The notes below the pieces were generated by a model. The model did not search any database. It was not told the origin of the DNA and worked only from the letters and a program-made list of their open reading frames with translations. The position numbers were made by a program, and so were the translations under genes. 32,068 nucleotides of DNA from Chloroflexota bacterium (lineage in GTDB: Bacteria > Chloroflexota > Dehalococcoidia > Lucifugimonadales > Lucifugimonadaceae), in assembly GCA_030831265.1 (NCBI GenBank), contig JAURLM010000039.1, positions 1 through 32,068 of the forward strand, written 5' to 3'. This document shows, in pieces, positions 8,223 through 17,574 of this stretch. Numbering within the stretch: the first letter of the stretch is position 1; every line of letters starts with the position of its first letter.

Positions 8223-11200
8223 TCATCCCTCTCCCATGCGCATAACGCGGTGGATTGACATTCGGTAGACGGACAACAGGATAGTGATAATAACCGCTGA
8301 GAAGACGACAGCGAGCAGCCCGAAGGTGATGCTGAATCCTGTCCAGTCGATCTGCAGAACCATTGGTGGCACAAGCGTCTTGTCTTCGCCGGAGTTGGCA
8401 AGGAACGGGATGATGGTGTCGCCCAGTCTCGTTCCCATGAACAATCCGATGCCGACCGCTACTCCGATGACGATGATTTGCTCAAGCAGCACCAGCACCA
8501 GCAACTGAGGCATCGAAAGGCCCATCGTCCTGAGCAGGGCGAACTCCCCGCGGCGGTTGGTGAATGAGATGCGCACATGTACCAGGAAGCCGATGGCGCT
8601 AACGATCAGCACTGTGAGGAACGATATACCGAGGAGTGCCTGCCAGCCAGCCGAAACCAGCGGATCAACGGCTACCGTGGACATTTGGGCAGACCTGTCG
8701 ATGATTCGACCTGAGCGTAGATCCATGCGAGCCGTTTCAGCATCGACGAGGGCAGCAACCGGGTCTACTGGCGGAGAGTTGAAGACAAACCCGGTTCGCG
8801 TGGCTTCTGCCTCGTCTCCCGTTACTGTGCGCAACCAGACTTCGTTCGGCTGTACCTCACCGGTCAACTGCGCAAGGTTGAGGGCGGCGTGCACTGCGTC
8901 GAGATCTGCAATCAGGAAGGGTTTTGTGTCACCGTTAAGCGTCGGGAACAGTTTTATCTGACCAGCAATTTTGATACGAATCCTGGCTGATCCCACGCCG
9001 ACGAGGACCGGATCTCCTGTTTCTACGCCGAACTTATCCATGAATGTGTTACTGGCGAGCGCGGGCATGACCGGTTCATCCCAGCCTACGGCTATGCCAC
9101 GTAGCTCCCGGGCAGCGGCTCCTGTCCAGCGGAACCGGGCAATTCCGGGTAACTGGTTGCCGGTGTCATCAGTTGCCACGCTAAAAGTGTCACCGAGAGA
9201 TTCGGCGGATGGCTCAAGCGTGCGCCAGCGTGAAAGATCATCGAACTCTTCGACAATTTTCAGTTGCGTCTCGTCCTCTGTGAGGACTGCGATATCGTCA
9301 ATATCAACAGCTCCTGGCGGAGCGCCGTTGCCGAAATCTACGATGCCGATGGAATGAAGCCGCACAGGGCTTTCAAAGAGCAGGGGGCGGTTCCTGCCGA
9401 GGGGAAGTGGTGCCAAGCGAGCACCAACTCTGCACCAGCCCGGAGTAACTGAAGGGTCTGGGTCGCTGCATGTGAAGCGGTTGCTATCAAGCGCTTCCGG
9501 CAGAAGGAGACCAAGGGCGACTGTGTAATACCGGTCGTTTGCATCACTGAGCCTTGCGATCACGTACGTGTCTTGCTGGCGGCTCAGAGGTTTGATTAGA
9601 GCGGTGATCCAGAATGAGTCATCGGGCAGTAGGATGCCGCCTCGTCCGCCAATTTCAATGGGTTCTAACACGCTGTCAATGGATCCAGATTCAATGAAAT
9701 CATCACGGAACCATGCAACGGAAGGGAATGTCTCTGATTCAATTCCGAGCAGGGTAAATGATTCATTTGTGGTGCCGTAAGAGACGCTGCCAGATTGGCG
9801 ATAGACGCTGGAAGCGGCAACCACCCCTTCAACCTGTTCCATCCTGTCTGCAGTCCGGAAACTGGGGCCGCCAACAATTGACGTGATGGACGGGACGCGC
9901 AGGTCCGCACCCGTATCTTGCAGTACCTGTTCGGTTGCACTTCGTTCAAGCGTAGTGGCGAAACTTGCGGCAAAAACGCCGAGGCCAGACGTGAGGATGA
10001 GCAGCAACGAAAGGCGTGCATGGCTTGCAGGGCTACGAGCCATCTGCCAGATGCTAAGTACGACTGAAGGGGGGATGATACGGCTACCTATCGAGGATGA
10101 CATCACCCGGCCCGTCAGGTTCATGACAGCCGGGAACACGCGCAACAGAACCACGCCTGCTGCGACGAGGAACATTGCCGGTACAGCCAGCACCAGGTTG
10201 TTGACGCTTTCGTCACCAAACACATCGGTGGCAATGAACGAACCCTGCCGTGTGAGTTGCCAGAACAAGAACATGACCACGCCCAGGATGCCGAGGTCAA
10301 GGTAATAGCGCTGTATGAAAGCGAGCCGTGGCGGTCTTGCGCGGGAACGTTTGTCGGTGAGCAGTCCAAGGCGGGTGGCGCGTATGGCGGGGATGAATAG
10401 CGCCAGCATACTGAGCGCTCCGCCGATGAGTGCGAGCTGGTATGCGCCGAATGTAATCCTGACGGGTAAGGCGTGTCCTGCGTTGAGGTCTGCATAGAAA
10501 GGCACGGTTCCGATAGCCGACACGCCGACCATTGCAAGCAACGGGCCGATTATCACCGCCAGCCCAACCAACACTGCCGCCTCAATGACGAATACTGCGA
10601 GTATCTGGCGAGACGTTGCGCCGCGGGAACGCAGGAGAGCTACTTCAGTGCGTTGCGCTTCGACAAGCAAGGATGCCAGCGTGACAACGTAATACAGCAC
10701 CACCAGTACGATCAGGATGAGCACAACGAACATTGGTAGTTTGTTGAAGAAGAGGTCGGACTCGAACTGCTCGAGGACGTCGCCAAGCTTGGTGTCGATG
10801 ACAAAGTTGTCGACAATGGCCCTCAACTCGTTGCTGGTCAGATTGATCGTGTCGCGAAGTTGCGTGGTCTGCGAGGCGTCGATAGATGACGGGTTGACAT
10901 CAAGGATCCATGCAAAGTCAGCGCCCATGCCGGGGAAGTAGTGTGCGATGCCGTCGATTATCGATTCATCGGAGACTACGAAGCGTGCGAACTCCAGCGC
11001 AAGGCCCTTGTTTGAGAAGGTGTCGTCATATATGCGCCACAGCGGCAAGTCCGGGTCAGTGCGCTGGTAGATTCCTACAACGCGGGCGGTCACTTTGGAG
11101 TGCACGTCATTCCAGAAGATCTTGCCGTGCAGATCACTGCCAATGGTCAAACCAAACAGATCCGCTGTATCTGAGTCGATCGCTGCATCGACCACGTACT

Positions 11201-11741
11201 CCCCGCCTTCAGGAGGCAGGTTCAGTGCGGGCGAGGGGAACCCTCCAGCGATGAACGTCAGGTTCTGGTCCGGGTCAGGCACCGTCACGAAAGACATGCG
11301 CTGACAGTCACAGGCAATTGTCCCCGCCGCAGCGTCATCCTCCGGTTGCGGAGCCGTATTTGTTGCACGGCACGGGCATTCTCCTGACATAACCTGGGGC
11401 AACGTCTCGTCGAGCAGGAATGTCCACGTCTTGAACGCGTGTTGCTCATCATTCAAGAACGGTTTCAGGCGCTCAACAATGCTGTCCTGCATGGTCTGCA
11501 AAACGCGGTCCTGTTTTTCATGCGTGATCGGAACGATGCCGGCCTGTATCTCCAGGTCAAGCCCTTGTTGATCAGCACTGTTCAGTGAACGATCCAGCGC
11601 GAGATTTCTGAGCGAGTCGAAGTAGATGGCGGCACTGGCCATCACCGTCACAGCCAGTACGACGCCGATGACAACGGCGGAGAGCAACCTTGCATGGGCG
11701 GCTGTTCTACGGGCGACGAGAAGTAACGATGCTGCTAGCAA
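8223..11741 (-). CDS. Large FtsX/MacB-type ABC transporter permease (1172 aa)
   Basis: Three clusters of hydrophobic helices (N-term LLSAVVIGVVLAVTVMASAAIYF; LPMFVVLILIVLVVLYYVVTLASLL ...LLRSRGATSRQIL; C-term FLTVLIVSAIGFLVHV...ALLRTMGLSMPQLLVLVLLEQ), as in FtsX-domain permeases; gene abuts the ATPases. Confidence 0.88.
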   Translation of the reverse strand: MLAASLLLVARRTAAHARLLSAVVIGVVLAVTVMASAAIYFDSLRNLALDRSLNSADQQGLDLEIQAGIVPITHEKQDRVLQTMQDSIVERLKPFLNDEQHAFKTWTFLLDETLPQVMSGECPCRATNTAPQPEDDAAAGTIACDCQRMSFVTVPDPDQNLTFIAGGFPSPALNLPPEGGEYVVDAAIDSDTADLFGLTIGSDLHGKIFWNDVHSKVTARVVGIYQRTDPDLPLWRIYDDTFSNKGLALEFARFVVSDESIIDGIAHYFPGMGADFAWILDVNPSSIDASQTTQLRDTINLTSNELRAIVDNFVIDTKLGDVLEQFESDLFFNKLPMFVVLILIVLVVLYYVVTLASLLVEAQRTEVALLRSRGATSRQILAVFVIEAAVLVGLAVIIGPLLAMVGVSAIGTVPFYADLNAGHALPVRITFGAYQLALIGGALSMLALFIPAIRATRLGLLTDKRSRARPPRLAFIQRYYLDLGILGVVMFLFWQLTRQGSFIATDVFGDESVNNLVLAVPAMFLVAAGVVLLRVFPAVMNLTGRVMSSSIGSRIIPPSVVLSIWQMARSPASHARLSLLLILTSGLGVFAASFATTLERSATEQVLQDTGADLRVPSITSIVGGPSFRTADRMEQVEGVVAASSVYRQSGSVSYGTTNESFTLLGIESETFPSVAWFRDDFIESGSIDSVLEPIEIGGRGGILLPDDSFWITALIKPLSRQQDTYVIARLSDANDRYYTVALGLLLPEALDSNRFTCSDPDPSVTPGWCRVGARLAPLPLGRNRPLLFESPVRLHSIGIVDFGNGAPPGAVDIDDIAVLTEDETQLKIVEEFDDLSRWRTLEPSAESLGDTFSVATDDTGNQLPGIARFRWTGAAARELRGIAVGWDEPVMPALASNTFMDKFGVETGDPVLVGVGSARIRIKIAGQIKLFPTLNGDTKPFLIADLDAVHAALNLAQLTGEVQPNEVWLRTVTGDEAEATRTGFVFNSPPVDPVAALVDAETARMDLRSGRIIDRSAQMSTVAVDPLVSAGWQALLGISFLTVLIVSAIGFLVHVRISFTNRRGEFALLRTMGLSMPQLLVLVLLEQIIVIGVAVGIGLFMGTRLGDTIIPFLANSGEDKTLVPPMVLQIDWTGFSITFGLLAVVFSAVIITILLSVYRMSIHRVMRMGEG

Positions 11742-11744
11742 CGC

Positions 11745-14700
11745 CTAGTCCCTTGTCCGGATCAGGATGTGCAACGGTAGCCGTGGGTACGCACGGAGCA
11801 GCGCACCAAGCACCAGCACTGCTGTGAGAATTGCAATGCCGAGGATGATGCCAACGGGGAACCAGTTGATCTGGAGTATGAACGGTGGCAGAAGCCTGTC
11901 ACCTGTTTCGGTGAATGCCATTGATTGCATAGCGATTCGGCTGATCCCAATGCCTGTGACCACACCGAGCACTATTCCAACTAGCCCTATCAAGCCATGT
12001 TCGATCATCACGATTCGCAGGAATTCGCCGCGTGAAAGTCCAATGGCCTGCATGTAGGCGGAGTCATGTTCCGTGCTTCGTGCGTGAGCGGAAAGGTAGG
12101 TGACGTATCCGAGGACCGTGGCAATGCCGGTGAGGATAAGGGCAACGACGCCCATGCCGCGCCAGCCAGCGACCGCCAGTGGGTCAACGGTGGTGTTGTT
12201 CAGCATCTCTTCCCGGTCAATGATCATCCCTGATCGGAAGATACCTCGTACCTCGTTCTTTATCTCAACATGCCTGGATGTGTCGATGGACACGAACATT
12301 TCGTTCGCACCAAGAGATCGCAGGCCGCGAAGTTCGATGAACGCAAGTAGCGAACTGATGTCAGCCACAACGAACGGGTCACGCTGTGAATCCAGGGTGG
12401 GAAAATAGCGGAGCGAGTCTATGACGACCAGCGGCACGAAGCCGCCGCCAATGTTGGCAACAAACGGAACTCCAACCTGTGAGTTTGTCGTTGTAAGGAA
12501 CGAGTCGCTCGCAATTACAGGGAGAGGGCCACCGGTAGCAGTTCGGTACACGCCGCGGACACCGCTGTTGGTTCCGCGATCCATTGTGATGATTGCAGTG
12601 TTGGTTCCCGGCTGGCCAATGCCGGGTGCTTCCGGGGTGATCAAATATACGGTGTCCAATCCGTTTGACGTTGGGAGTCCAGTCCAGAGTTCAGCGTCAT
12701 CGAACGAGATAACCGTGTCTGCAAACCCTGGCCCAATTGCCGTCAGGTCATCCAGGTGTATCTGTGTTGGGGTGCCGCCGTCGCCGCCTGCCTGCATAAA
12801 GGTCTGGATGGAAATGAGCTCTATGGGTTCAGTCAGGTTTGTCGGTACATCTACAGATTGCATCCCCCATGTATCACCAATCTGGCCCATCGTGGCGGTG
12901 ACCGTTCGGCCGGTCGATCCGCGAAGGATCAACCACAGGAAGTGGTCAGTAACGTAGGGGTCTTGCTTTGCCCATATCGTCAGCTGTGTCGTTCCAGCAG
13001 GTATCAGTATGGGTTCCGGTTTTACTGGTACGTTGACGCGGCCGAGCAACGTACTGACGTCATCTTCAGCGAAATCATCCCGGAACCAGCCGATCTGCGG
13101 AAACTTGAGAGCGTCCACAGCAAGCAGTTCGAAGTCAGGGCCAGAGTTCGTCGTTCCGAGTGTAGCGGTGGATCTCAATGCCAACGAAGCGAGGTTTACA
13201 CCCTCAATAGCTTCGACCTCGGTGATGTCTGCTGAAGTTACTGAATTGCTGATGCCGGAAGGTGTTACATGCAAATCACCGCCAGTTTCGTAAAGCACCT
13301 GCTCCCGGCTGCTTCGTTCGAGCGTTGATGCAAGCGTCCCGGCCAGCACTCCCAGTCCCCCTGCGAGCACAAGCAGGATGATGGGCCATGAATACCAGTA
13401 AGGCCTGCGTCCCAGTCTCCAGAAACCCATGGAAATGGAAGCTGAACCGGACCGGCCTGCGATTATGGATACCGTCTTGGCAACCAGGGGGAAGATTCGC
13501 AGGAATACCAGTGCGATGACGATGAGGAATATTGCCGGAGCGAACAAGAGCGTCGAATCAGCAGAGCGTCCGCCGTCTCGTGAAGCGGATACGACTGACC
13601 CACGTGAGTTGAGCTCCCACCAGACCAATCCCCCGAGTACCAGGAACAGTGCATCAAGGTAGTAGCGTTGGAACAACGGGGGGGTGTCAGGGCGGGATTT
13701 CGAAGCGCGGTCGGCGACGATACCGCTCTTGGCAGCGAGTAGAACCGGTCCGAGTATGACCACGAGCACGGCGACACCGGTTCCTGCCGAATATGCCCAT
13801 GCCTTCCAGGTTAATTCCACACTGAGCGGTTCTCCGTTGGTGACCTGGTCAAAGACCGGGAGCATGCCCATCGCCCAGACAGCGGCGGCGGCTACCAGTG
13901 GGGCTACCAGGACAGGAAAGCCAATCAGCAGCAACCCCTCCAGTGCTTCAAAACGAAGAATTTGCAGGACGCTTAGCCCACGGCTGCGTAGCATGACGGT
14001 TTCCGGGCCGCGTCTTGTCGAAAGTAACCCTGAAACGAGGAACAGGTAGTAGATGACGATCACGATGGTCAACGCGGCGATCAGGAACATGGGTATGCGG
14101 ACGAACGTGATCTTCTCTGTAAGCCGCTTGAAAGTGGGATCGATGGATGTGATTACACTCGGCCGGACGATTTTCTTGGCAACGTCGTCTTCCAGGCTGG
14201 TTATGCGCTGCAGCATGTCCCCAGCAGGGGCGTTGCTGAGTTTTTCAGCGTTCGTGAAGTAGACCCAGTTGAAATCAGCAGGCAACCCGGCATTAGCGGG
14301 TGCCACTCCCTGTGTAATGGCATCCCAGTTCACGTGGAGAATCAGCGGAAGGTCACGCCCTCCGAATTCGATTGGCGGTGATGGCGTCAGAATTGCAGTG
14401 GGATAGCCGAGCCAGAATGGGGAACGCTCATCGTTGGCCTTGAAGATGCCGGTAATCTTGACGTTGATTGTGCCGACCCCGCGCGGTTCGGAAACAGCAT
14501 GGATCACATCCCCAACATGCAGCGTTATCTCGTTTTCACCATGCTTTCGCGTCACCCTTGCATAGTTGATTGCAGCTTCAACGGTGCGCGTGCCATTCGG
14601 AGCTATGTCTACCTTGTTTGAAGGTGGCCCGCCTTCGAGGTAGGTGACCTGTTCTTGCAGCCCGGTCATTGTCTGGAAGAAGGCGCGGGATGACAGGGGG

Positions 14701-14966
14701 GCAGTTAGAGGCGGAAGGTCAATGAAGTTCCAGAAATGCCCCCTGGACTTGATACGGAACGAACTGGAATCGTAGTACCCCCCAATGTATTGCCGGGCGA
14801 GGTTGTCTACGGACGCTGTGGCCTCGTTTGCCGCCACCGCTTCCAGAGGAACCCAGTTTGAGTTGATTATGACGTTCTTGTTGTAGGCGCCCATGCCAGC
14901 AACTGCGTCGGTAACGCCGATCTTTTCAAGCGCACGCAGATACACAGGGCCGCCCGAGACGACCAT
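11745..14966 (-). CDS. Large FtsX/MacB-type ABC transporter permease (>=1073 aa), paralog of the neighbouring permease; N-terminus probably extends to about 15044-15077
   Basis: Same architecture and shared motif FPxxxWFRDDF; TVMLRSRGLSVLQILRFEALEGLLLIG and AYMQAIGLSRGEFLRIVMIEHGLIGLVG FtsX-like segments. ORF remains open to 15083, encoding upstream half of a TM helix (LLAGSFIAIFIAAMVVSGGPVYLRALE). Confidence 0.88.
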   Translation of the reverse strand: MVVSGGPVYLRALEKIGVTDAVAGMGAYNKNVIINSNWVPLEAVAANEATASVDNLARQYIGGYYDSSSFRIKSRGHFWNFIDLPPLTAPLSSRAFFQTMTGLQEQVTYLEGGPPSNKVDIAPNGTRTVEAAINYARVTRKHGENEITLHVGDVIHAVSEPRGVGTINVKITGIFKANDERSPFWLGYPTAILTPSPPIEFGGRDLPLILHVNWDAITQGVAPANAGLPADFNWVYFTNAEKLSNAPAGDMLQRITSLEDDVAKKIVRPSVITSIDPTFKRLTEKITFVRIPMFLIAALTIVIVIYYLFLVSGLLSTRRGPETVMLRSRGLSVLQILRFEALEGLLLIGFPVLVAPLVAAAAVWAMGMLPVFDQVTNGEPLSVELTWKAWAYSAGTGVAVLVVILGPVLLAAKSGIVADRASKSRPDTPPLFQRYYLDALFLVLGGLVWWELNSRGSVVSASRDGGRSADSTLLFAPAIFLIVIALVFLRIFPLVAKTVSIIAGRSGSASISMGFWRLGRRPYWYSWPIILLVLAGGLGVLAGTLASTLERSSREQVLYETGGDLHVTPSGISNSVTSADITEVEAIEGVNLASLALRSTATLGTTNSGPDFELLAVDALKFPQIGWFRDDFAEDDVSTLLGRVNVPVKPEPILIPAGTTQLTIWAKQDPYVTDHFLWLILRGSTGRTVTATMGQIGDTWGMQSVDVPTNLTEPIELISIQTFMQAGGDGGTPTQIHLDDLTAIGPGFADTVISFDDAELWTGLPTSNGLDTVYLITPEAPGIGQPGTNTAIITMDRGTNSGVRGVYRTATGGPLPVIASDSFLTTTNSQVGVPFVANIGGGFVPLVVIDSLRYFPTLDSQRDPFVVADISSLLAFIELRGLRSLGANEMFVSIDTSRHVEIKNEVRGIFRSGMIIDREEMLNNTTVDPLAVAGWRGMGVVALILTGIATVLGYVTYLSAHARSTEHDSAYMQAIGLSRGEFLRIVMIEHGLIGLVGIVLGVVTGIGISRIAMQSMAFTETGDRLLPPFILQINWFPVGIILGIAILTAVLVLGALLRAYPRLPLHILIRTRD

Positions 14967-15313
14967 TGCCGCGATGAAGATTGCTATGAACGATCCTGCG
15001 AGAAGCCGGGAATCGCCTCGGCCTCGGCTCTTTATGAAATCCAGGAAGCTCAGGGCAGGACGTCTCTTTCTGTCAATCGTCGATCACTGGAATACAAAAG
15101 TTGCCGGTTCGGAATCGTGCAGGATTGAAGGTAACCCGGTAGCAGGTGGGCGGTTGCGCTGGTGCCAGGGTTGGAACCTGTCACACTTCACCCGTGAGTG
15201 ACGGATTGTAGAACTTTTTTTATACAGCGGTTAATTTCGCCGGAATCTGCGGAATTGCTCAGAGGCATATAAAGTCTTGACAGTTCCAGTGCAAAATACG
15301 CCAACCACGGTGG

Positions 15314-16612
15314 ATGGGTTTGCACGGCCTCGATATGTCCCGCAACATGAATTTCAAGATCACAGGATTGAGGAATCCCAGGTCCGGGTTTAGTTTTGCA
15401 CTGGTGCTGTCAGTGCTGATGATGCTTGGCGCATGCACAAGTAACGTGCCGACTCCAACGGCAATCACGTTTCCTCCAACTCCGACCGCAGTGGTTTTCC
15501 CTCCGACTCCAACCGCGATTACGTTTCCTCCAACCCCGACCGCGGTAACTTTTCCACCTACTCCTACAGCGATAGTTTTCCCTTCGGCTATTGCGACAGC
15601 TACACCTGTCTCTGGCACTCCCACGGCCCTGTCGCCCACGCCGTCGGTAACCAGTACGCCGGTATCACCAACTCCGGTTCCGACACCAGATGTTCCCTTG
15701 ACCACTACCGAGATAGCGCGGTTGATGGAAGATTCTGTAGTGCGTGTTTCGGTGGATACTCCTGCGGGTCCAGCATCAGGAACCGGGATTGTGTTTGACG
15801 ATGAGGGCATGATCCTGACCAACTGGCACGTTGTAGAGAATGCGTTGTCCATCAGCGTTACCAAGTCAGACGCCTCCGTGGTTTCGGCGCGCCTGTACCG
15901 AGGGAATACTGACCGGGACATAGCACTTATTTCTGTTACTGCTTTCGATGGTCTGCAACCGGCCACGTTTGGAGATGCCGCCGAATTGGAAGTTGGTGAT
16001 GATGTCGTCGCGATAGGTTTTGCGCTTGGCCTCCTGGGCCCGCCTACCGTGAGCAAGGGCGTGATTTCCGCATTGAATCGGACGCTCGCCAATAACGGGG
16101 GGCCTGATCTGACCGGGCTTATCCAGACCGATGCCGCGATAAATCCCGGCAACAGCGGTGGTCCGCTCATCAATACCCGTGGCGAAGTGATCGGAATGAA
16201 CACCGCCAAGCTGAGCGCAGGTGACCGAATCGGTTTCGCTATCAATGCCAACGATGCACTGGCGGTTGCCGATGATCTAATAGCTGAAGGACCTATTCCC
16301 GCTCCCGGTTACCTGGGTATTGGTGGCAGGTCCATGCTGCAACCTGAAGCAGCCGGGTTGGGGTTGCCGATTACGGGCGGATATGTTGTGCAGCAGGTGG
16401 GAGATGGTACTCCAGCATCTGCTGGCGGCCTGCTCCCCGGTGACGTGATCGTGCAGATAGACACGACACCGATTCGGAGCGAGGCAGATTTCATTCTGTT
16501 CCTGTCAAACCACCCTGCAGGAACGCAAATTCACATTTACACCTGGCGCCTTGTGACTGGTAGCGGCTGGCAGCCGATCTCTGTCGATGCCACGCTGTCA
16601 ACGCGCCCGTAA
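15314..16612 (+). CDS. Lipoprotein S1C (HtrA/DegP-like) trypsin-like serine protease with PDZ domain
   Basis: Signal FALVLSVLMMLGAC; TNWHVVENA (His), DRDIALISV (Asp), INPGNSGGPLI (Ser), C-term GYVVQQVGDGTPASAGGLLPGDVIVQID PDZ. Start may be 15314, 15335 or 15347. Confidence 0.93.
   Translation: MGLHGLDMSRNMNFKITGLRNPRSGFSFALVLSVLMMLGACTSNVPTPTAITFPPTPTAVVFPPTPTAITFPPTPTAVTFPPTPTAIVFPSAIATATPVSGTPTALSPTPSVTSTPVSPTPVPTPDVPLTTTEIARLMEDSVVRVSVDTPAGPASGTGIVFDDEGMILTNWHVVENALSISVTKSDASVVSARLYRGNTDRDIALISVTAFDGLQPATFGDAAELEVGDDVVAIGFALGLLGPPTVSKGVISALNRTLANNGGPDLTGLIQTDAAINPGNSGGPLINTRGEVIGMNTAKLSAGDRIGFAINANDALAVADDLIAEGPIPAPGYLGIGGRSMLQPEAAGLGLPITGGYVVQQVGDGTPASAGGLLPGDVIVQIDTTPIRSEADFILFLSNHPAGTQIHIYTWRLVTGSGWQPISVDATLSTRP
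15449..15583 (+). repeat. Five tandem 27-bp units encoding PTPTA(I/V)(T/V)FP
   Basis: PTPTAITFP-PTPTAVVFP-PTPTAITFP-PTPTAVTFP-PTPTAIVFP read directly from sequence. Confidence 0.95.
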
Positions 16613-16618
16613 CTCTCT

Positions 16619-16657
16619 GCACGGTGTTCTGGCAGCCGTGCTCTGACGCCGTTTTTT
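16619..16657 (+). terminator. Possible weak intrinsic terminator after S1C protease
   Basis: GCACGG-N11-CCGTGC followed 10 nt later by TTTTTT; T-tract not immediately adjacent. Confidence 0.35.
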
Positions 16658-16731
16658 CTCACCTGTTATCTTTCCGCATTGGATTCTTGATCCTGCGATT
16701 TCTTCCAGCTTGATTTAGCGAGGTGAGTTTC

Positions 16732-17574
16732 ATGGCGAGCAGCGAACATGGCAACGTGCCACGGGCAAAAGAACTTGCTGGCAAGGTTGCGATAGTGACC
16801 GGTGCAGGGCGGAGGCGTGGCATTGGCCGTGCATCAGCACTGGTATTGGCAGAGATGGGCGCTGATGTCGTGATAACTGGCACCGGGCGTGACCCTGCGA
16901 CATTCCCGGATGATGAGAAGTCAGTTGGGTGGCGCGATATCGAATCCGTTGCCGACGAGATACGTGCCGTAGGCTCACGTGCTTTGCCACTGGTTGTCGA
17001 TGTGTCTGACGCCGGTCAAGTGCAATCGATGGTTGACCGTGCTGTCGCAGAATTCGGTCGTCTGGATGTCATCGTCAACAACGCTGCAGCACCTTACGGG
17101 CGTGATCGCATGCCAGTGCTGGAAGTTGACCCGGACGTTTTCAAGCGCGTTATAGATGTGAAACTCGGTGGTACGTTTATGTGTTCGCGGGCAGCGGCCG
17201 CGCAGATGGTCAAGCAGGGCGAAGGCGGCAGGATCATCAACCTGTCGTCGATCGTCGGCAAAAGCGGGAGAGCGAACACGGCGGCTTACTCCGCTGCCAA
17301 TTTCGCGGTGGACGGCTTCACGCAAGCCCTGGCGAAGGAACTGGCACCGCTTGGAATCACGGCGAACTCGGTGTGTCCGGGACTAATCGGCACGGCGCGA
17401 CTGGACAATATGAAACCGGAGGCGTGGGATGCCCGCATCAAGTCGATACCCATGCACCGTGCCGGTAGCGACAACGAGGTCGCAGAGCTGATCGGATTTC
17501 TCGCCAGCCCTCGCTCGTCGTATGTGACAGGACAGGCGATCAATGTGAACGGTGGCGACCAAACCGAACGCTGA
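16732..17574 (+). CDS. SDR family oxidoreductase-like protein
   Basis: TGAGRRRGIGRA cofactor motif, NNAAAPYG, NLSSIVGKSG, AAYSAANFAVDGF, GLIGTARLD; start ATG 16732 after AGGTGAG (GTG 16723 also in frame). Confidence 0.92.
   Translation: MASSEHGNVPRAKELAGKVAIVTGAGRRRGIGRASALVLAEMGADVVITGTGRDPATFPDDEKSVGWRDIESVADEIRAVGSRALPLVVDVSDAGQVQSMVDRAVAEFGRLDVIVNNAAAPYGRDRMPVLEVDPDVFKRVIDVKLGGTFMCSRAAAAQMVKQGEGGRIINLSSIVGKSGRANTAAYSAANFAVDGFTQALAKELAPLGITANSVCPGLIGTARLDNMKPEAWDARIKSIPMHRAGSDNEVAELIGFLASPRSSYVTGQAINVNGGDQTER

Noticed and set aside
12421-12957. Forward ORFs inside the ABC permease region (e.g. 178 aa, 159 aa)
   Set aside because: Antisense to long permease frames with TM and FtsX-type motifs.
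15259-16251. 330-aa reverse-strand ORF with VGVGGxxxAVGVGG repeats
   Set aside because: Exactly antisense to the S1C protease with intact catalytic motifs; the repeat is just the reverse complement of the PTPTAxxFP repeat.
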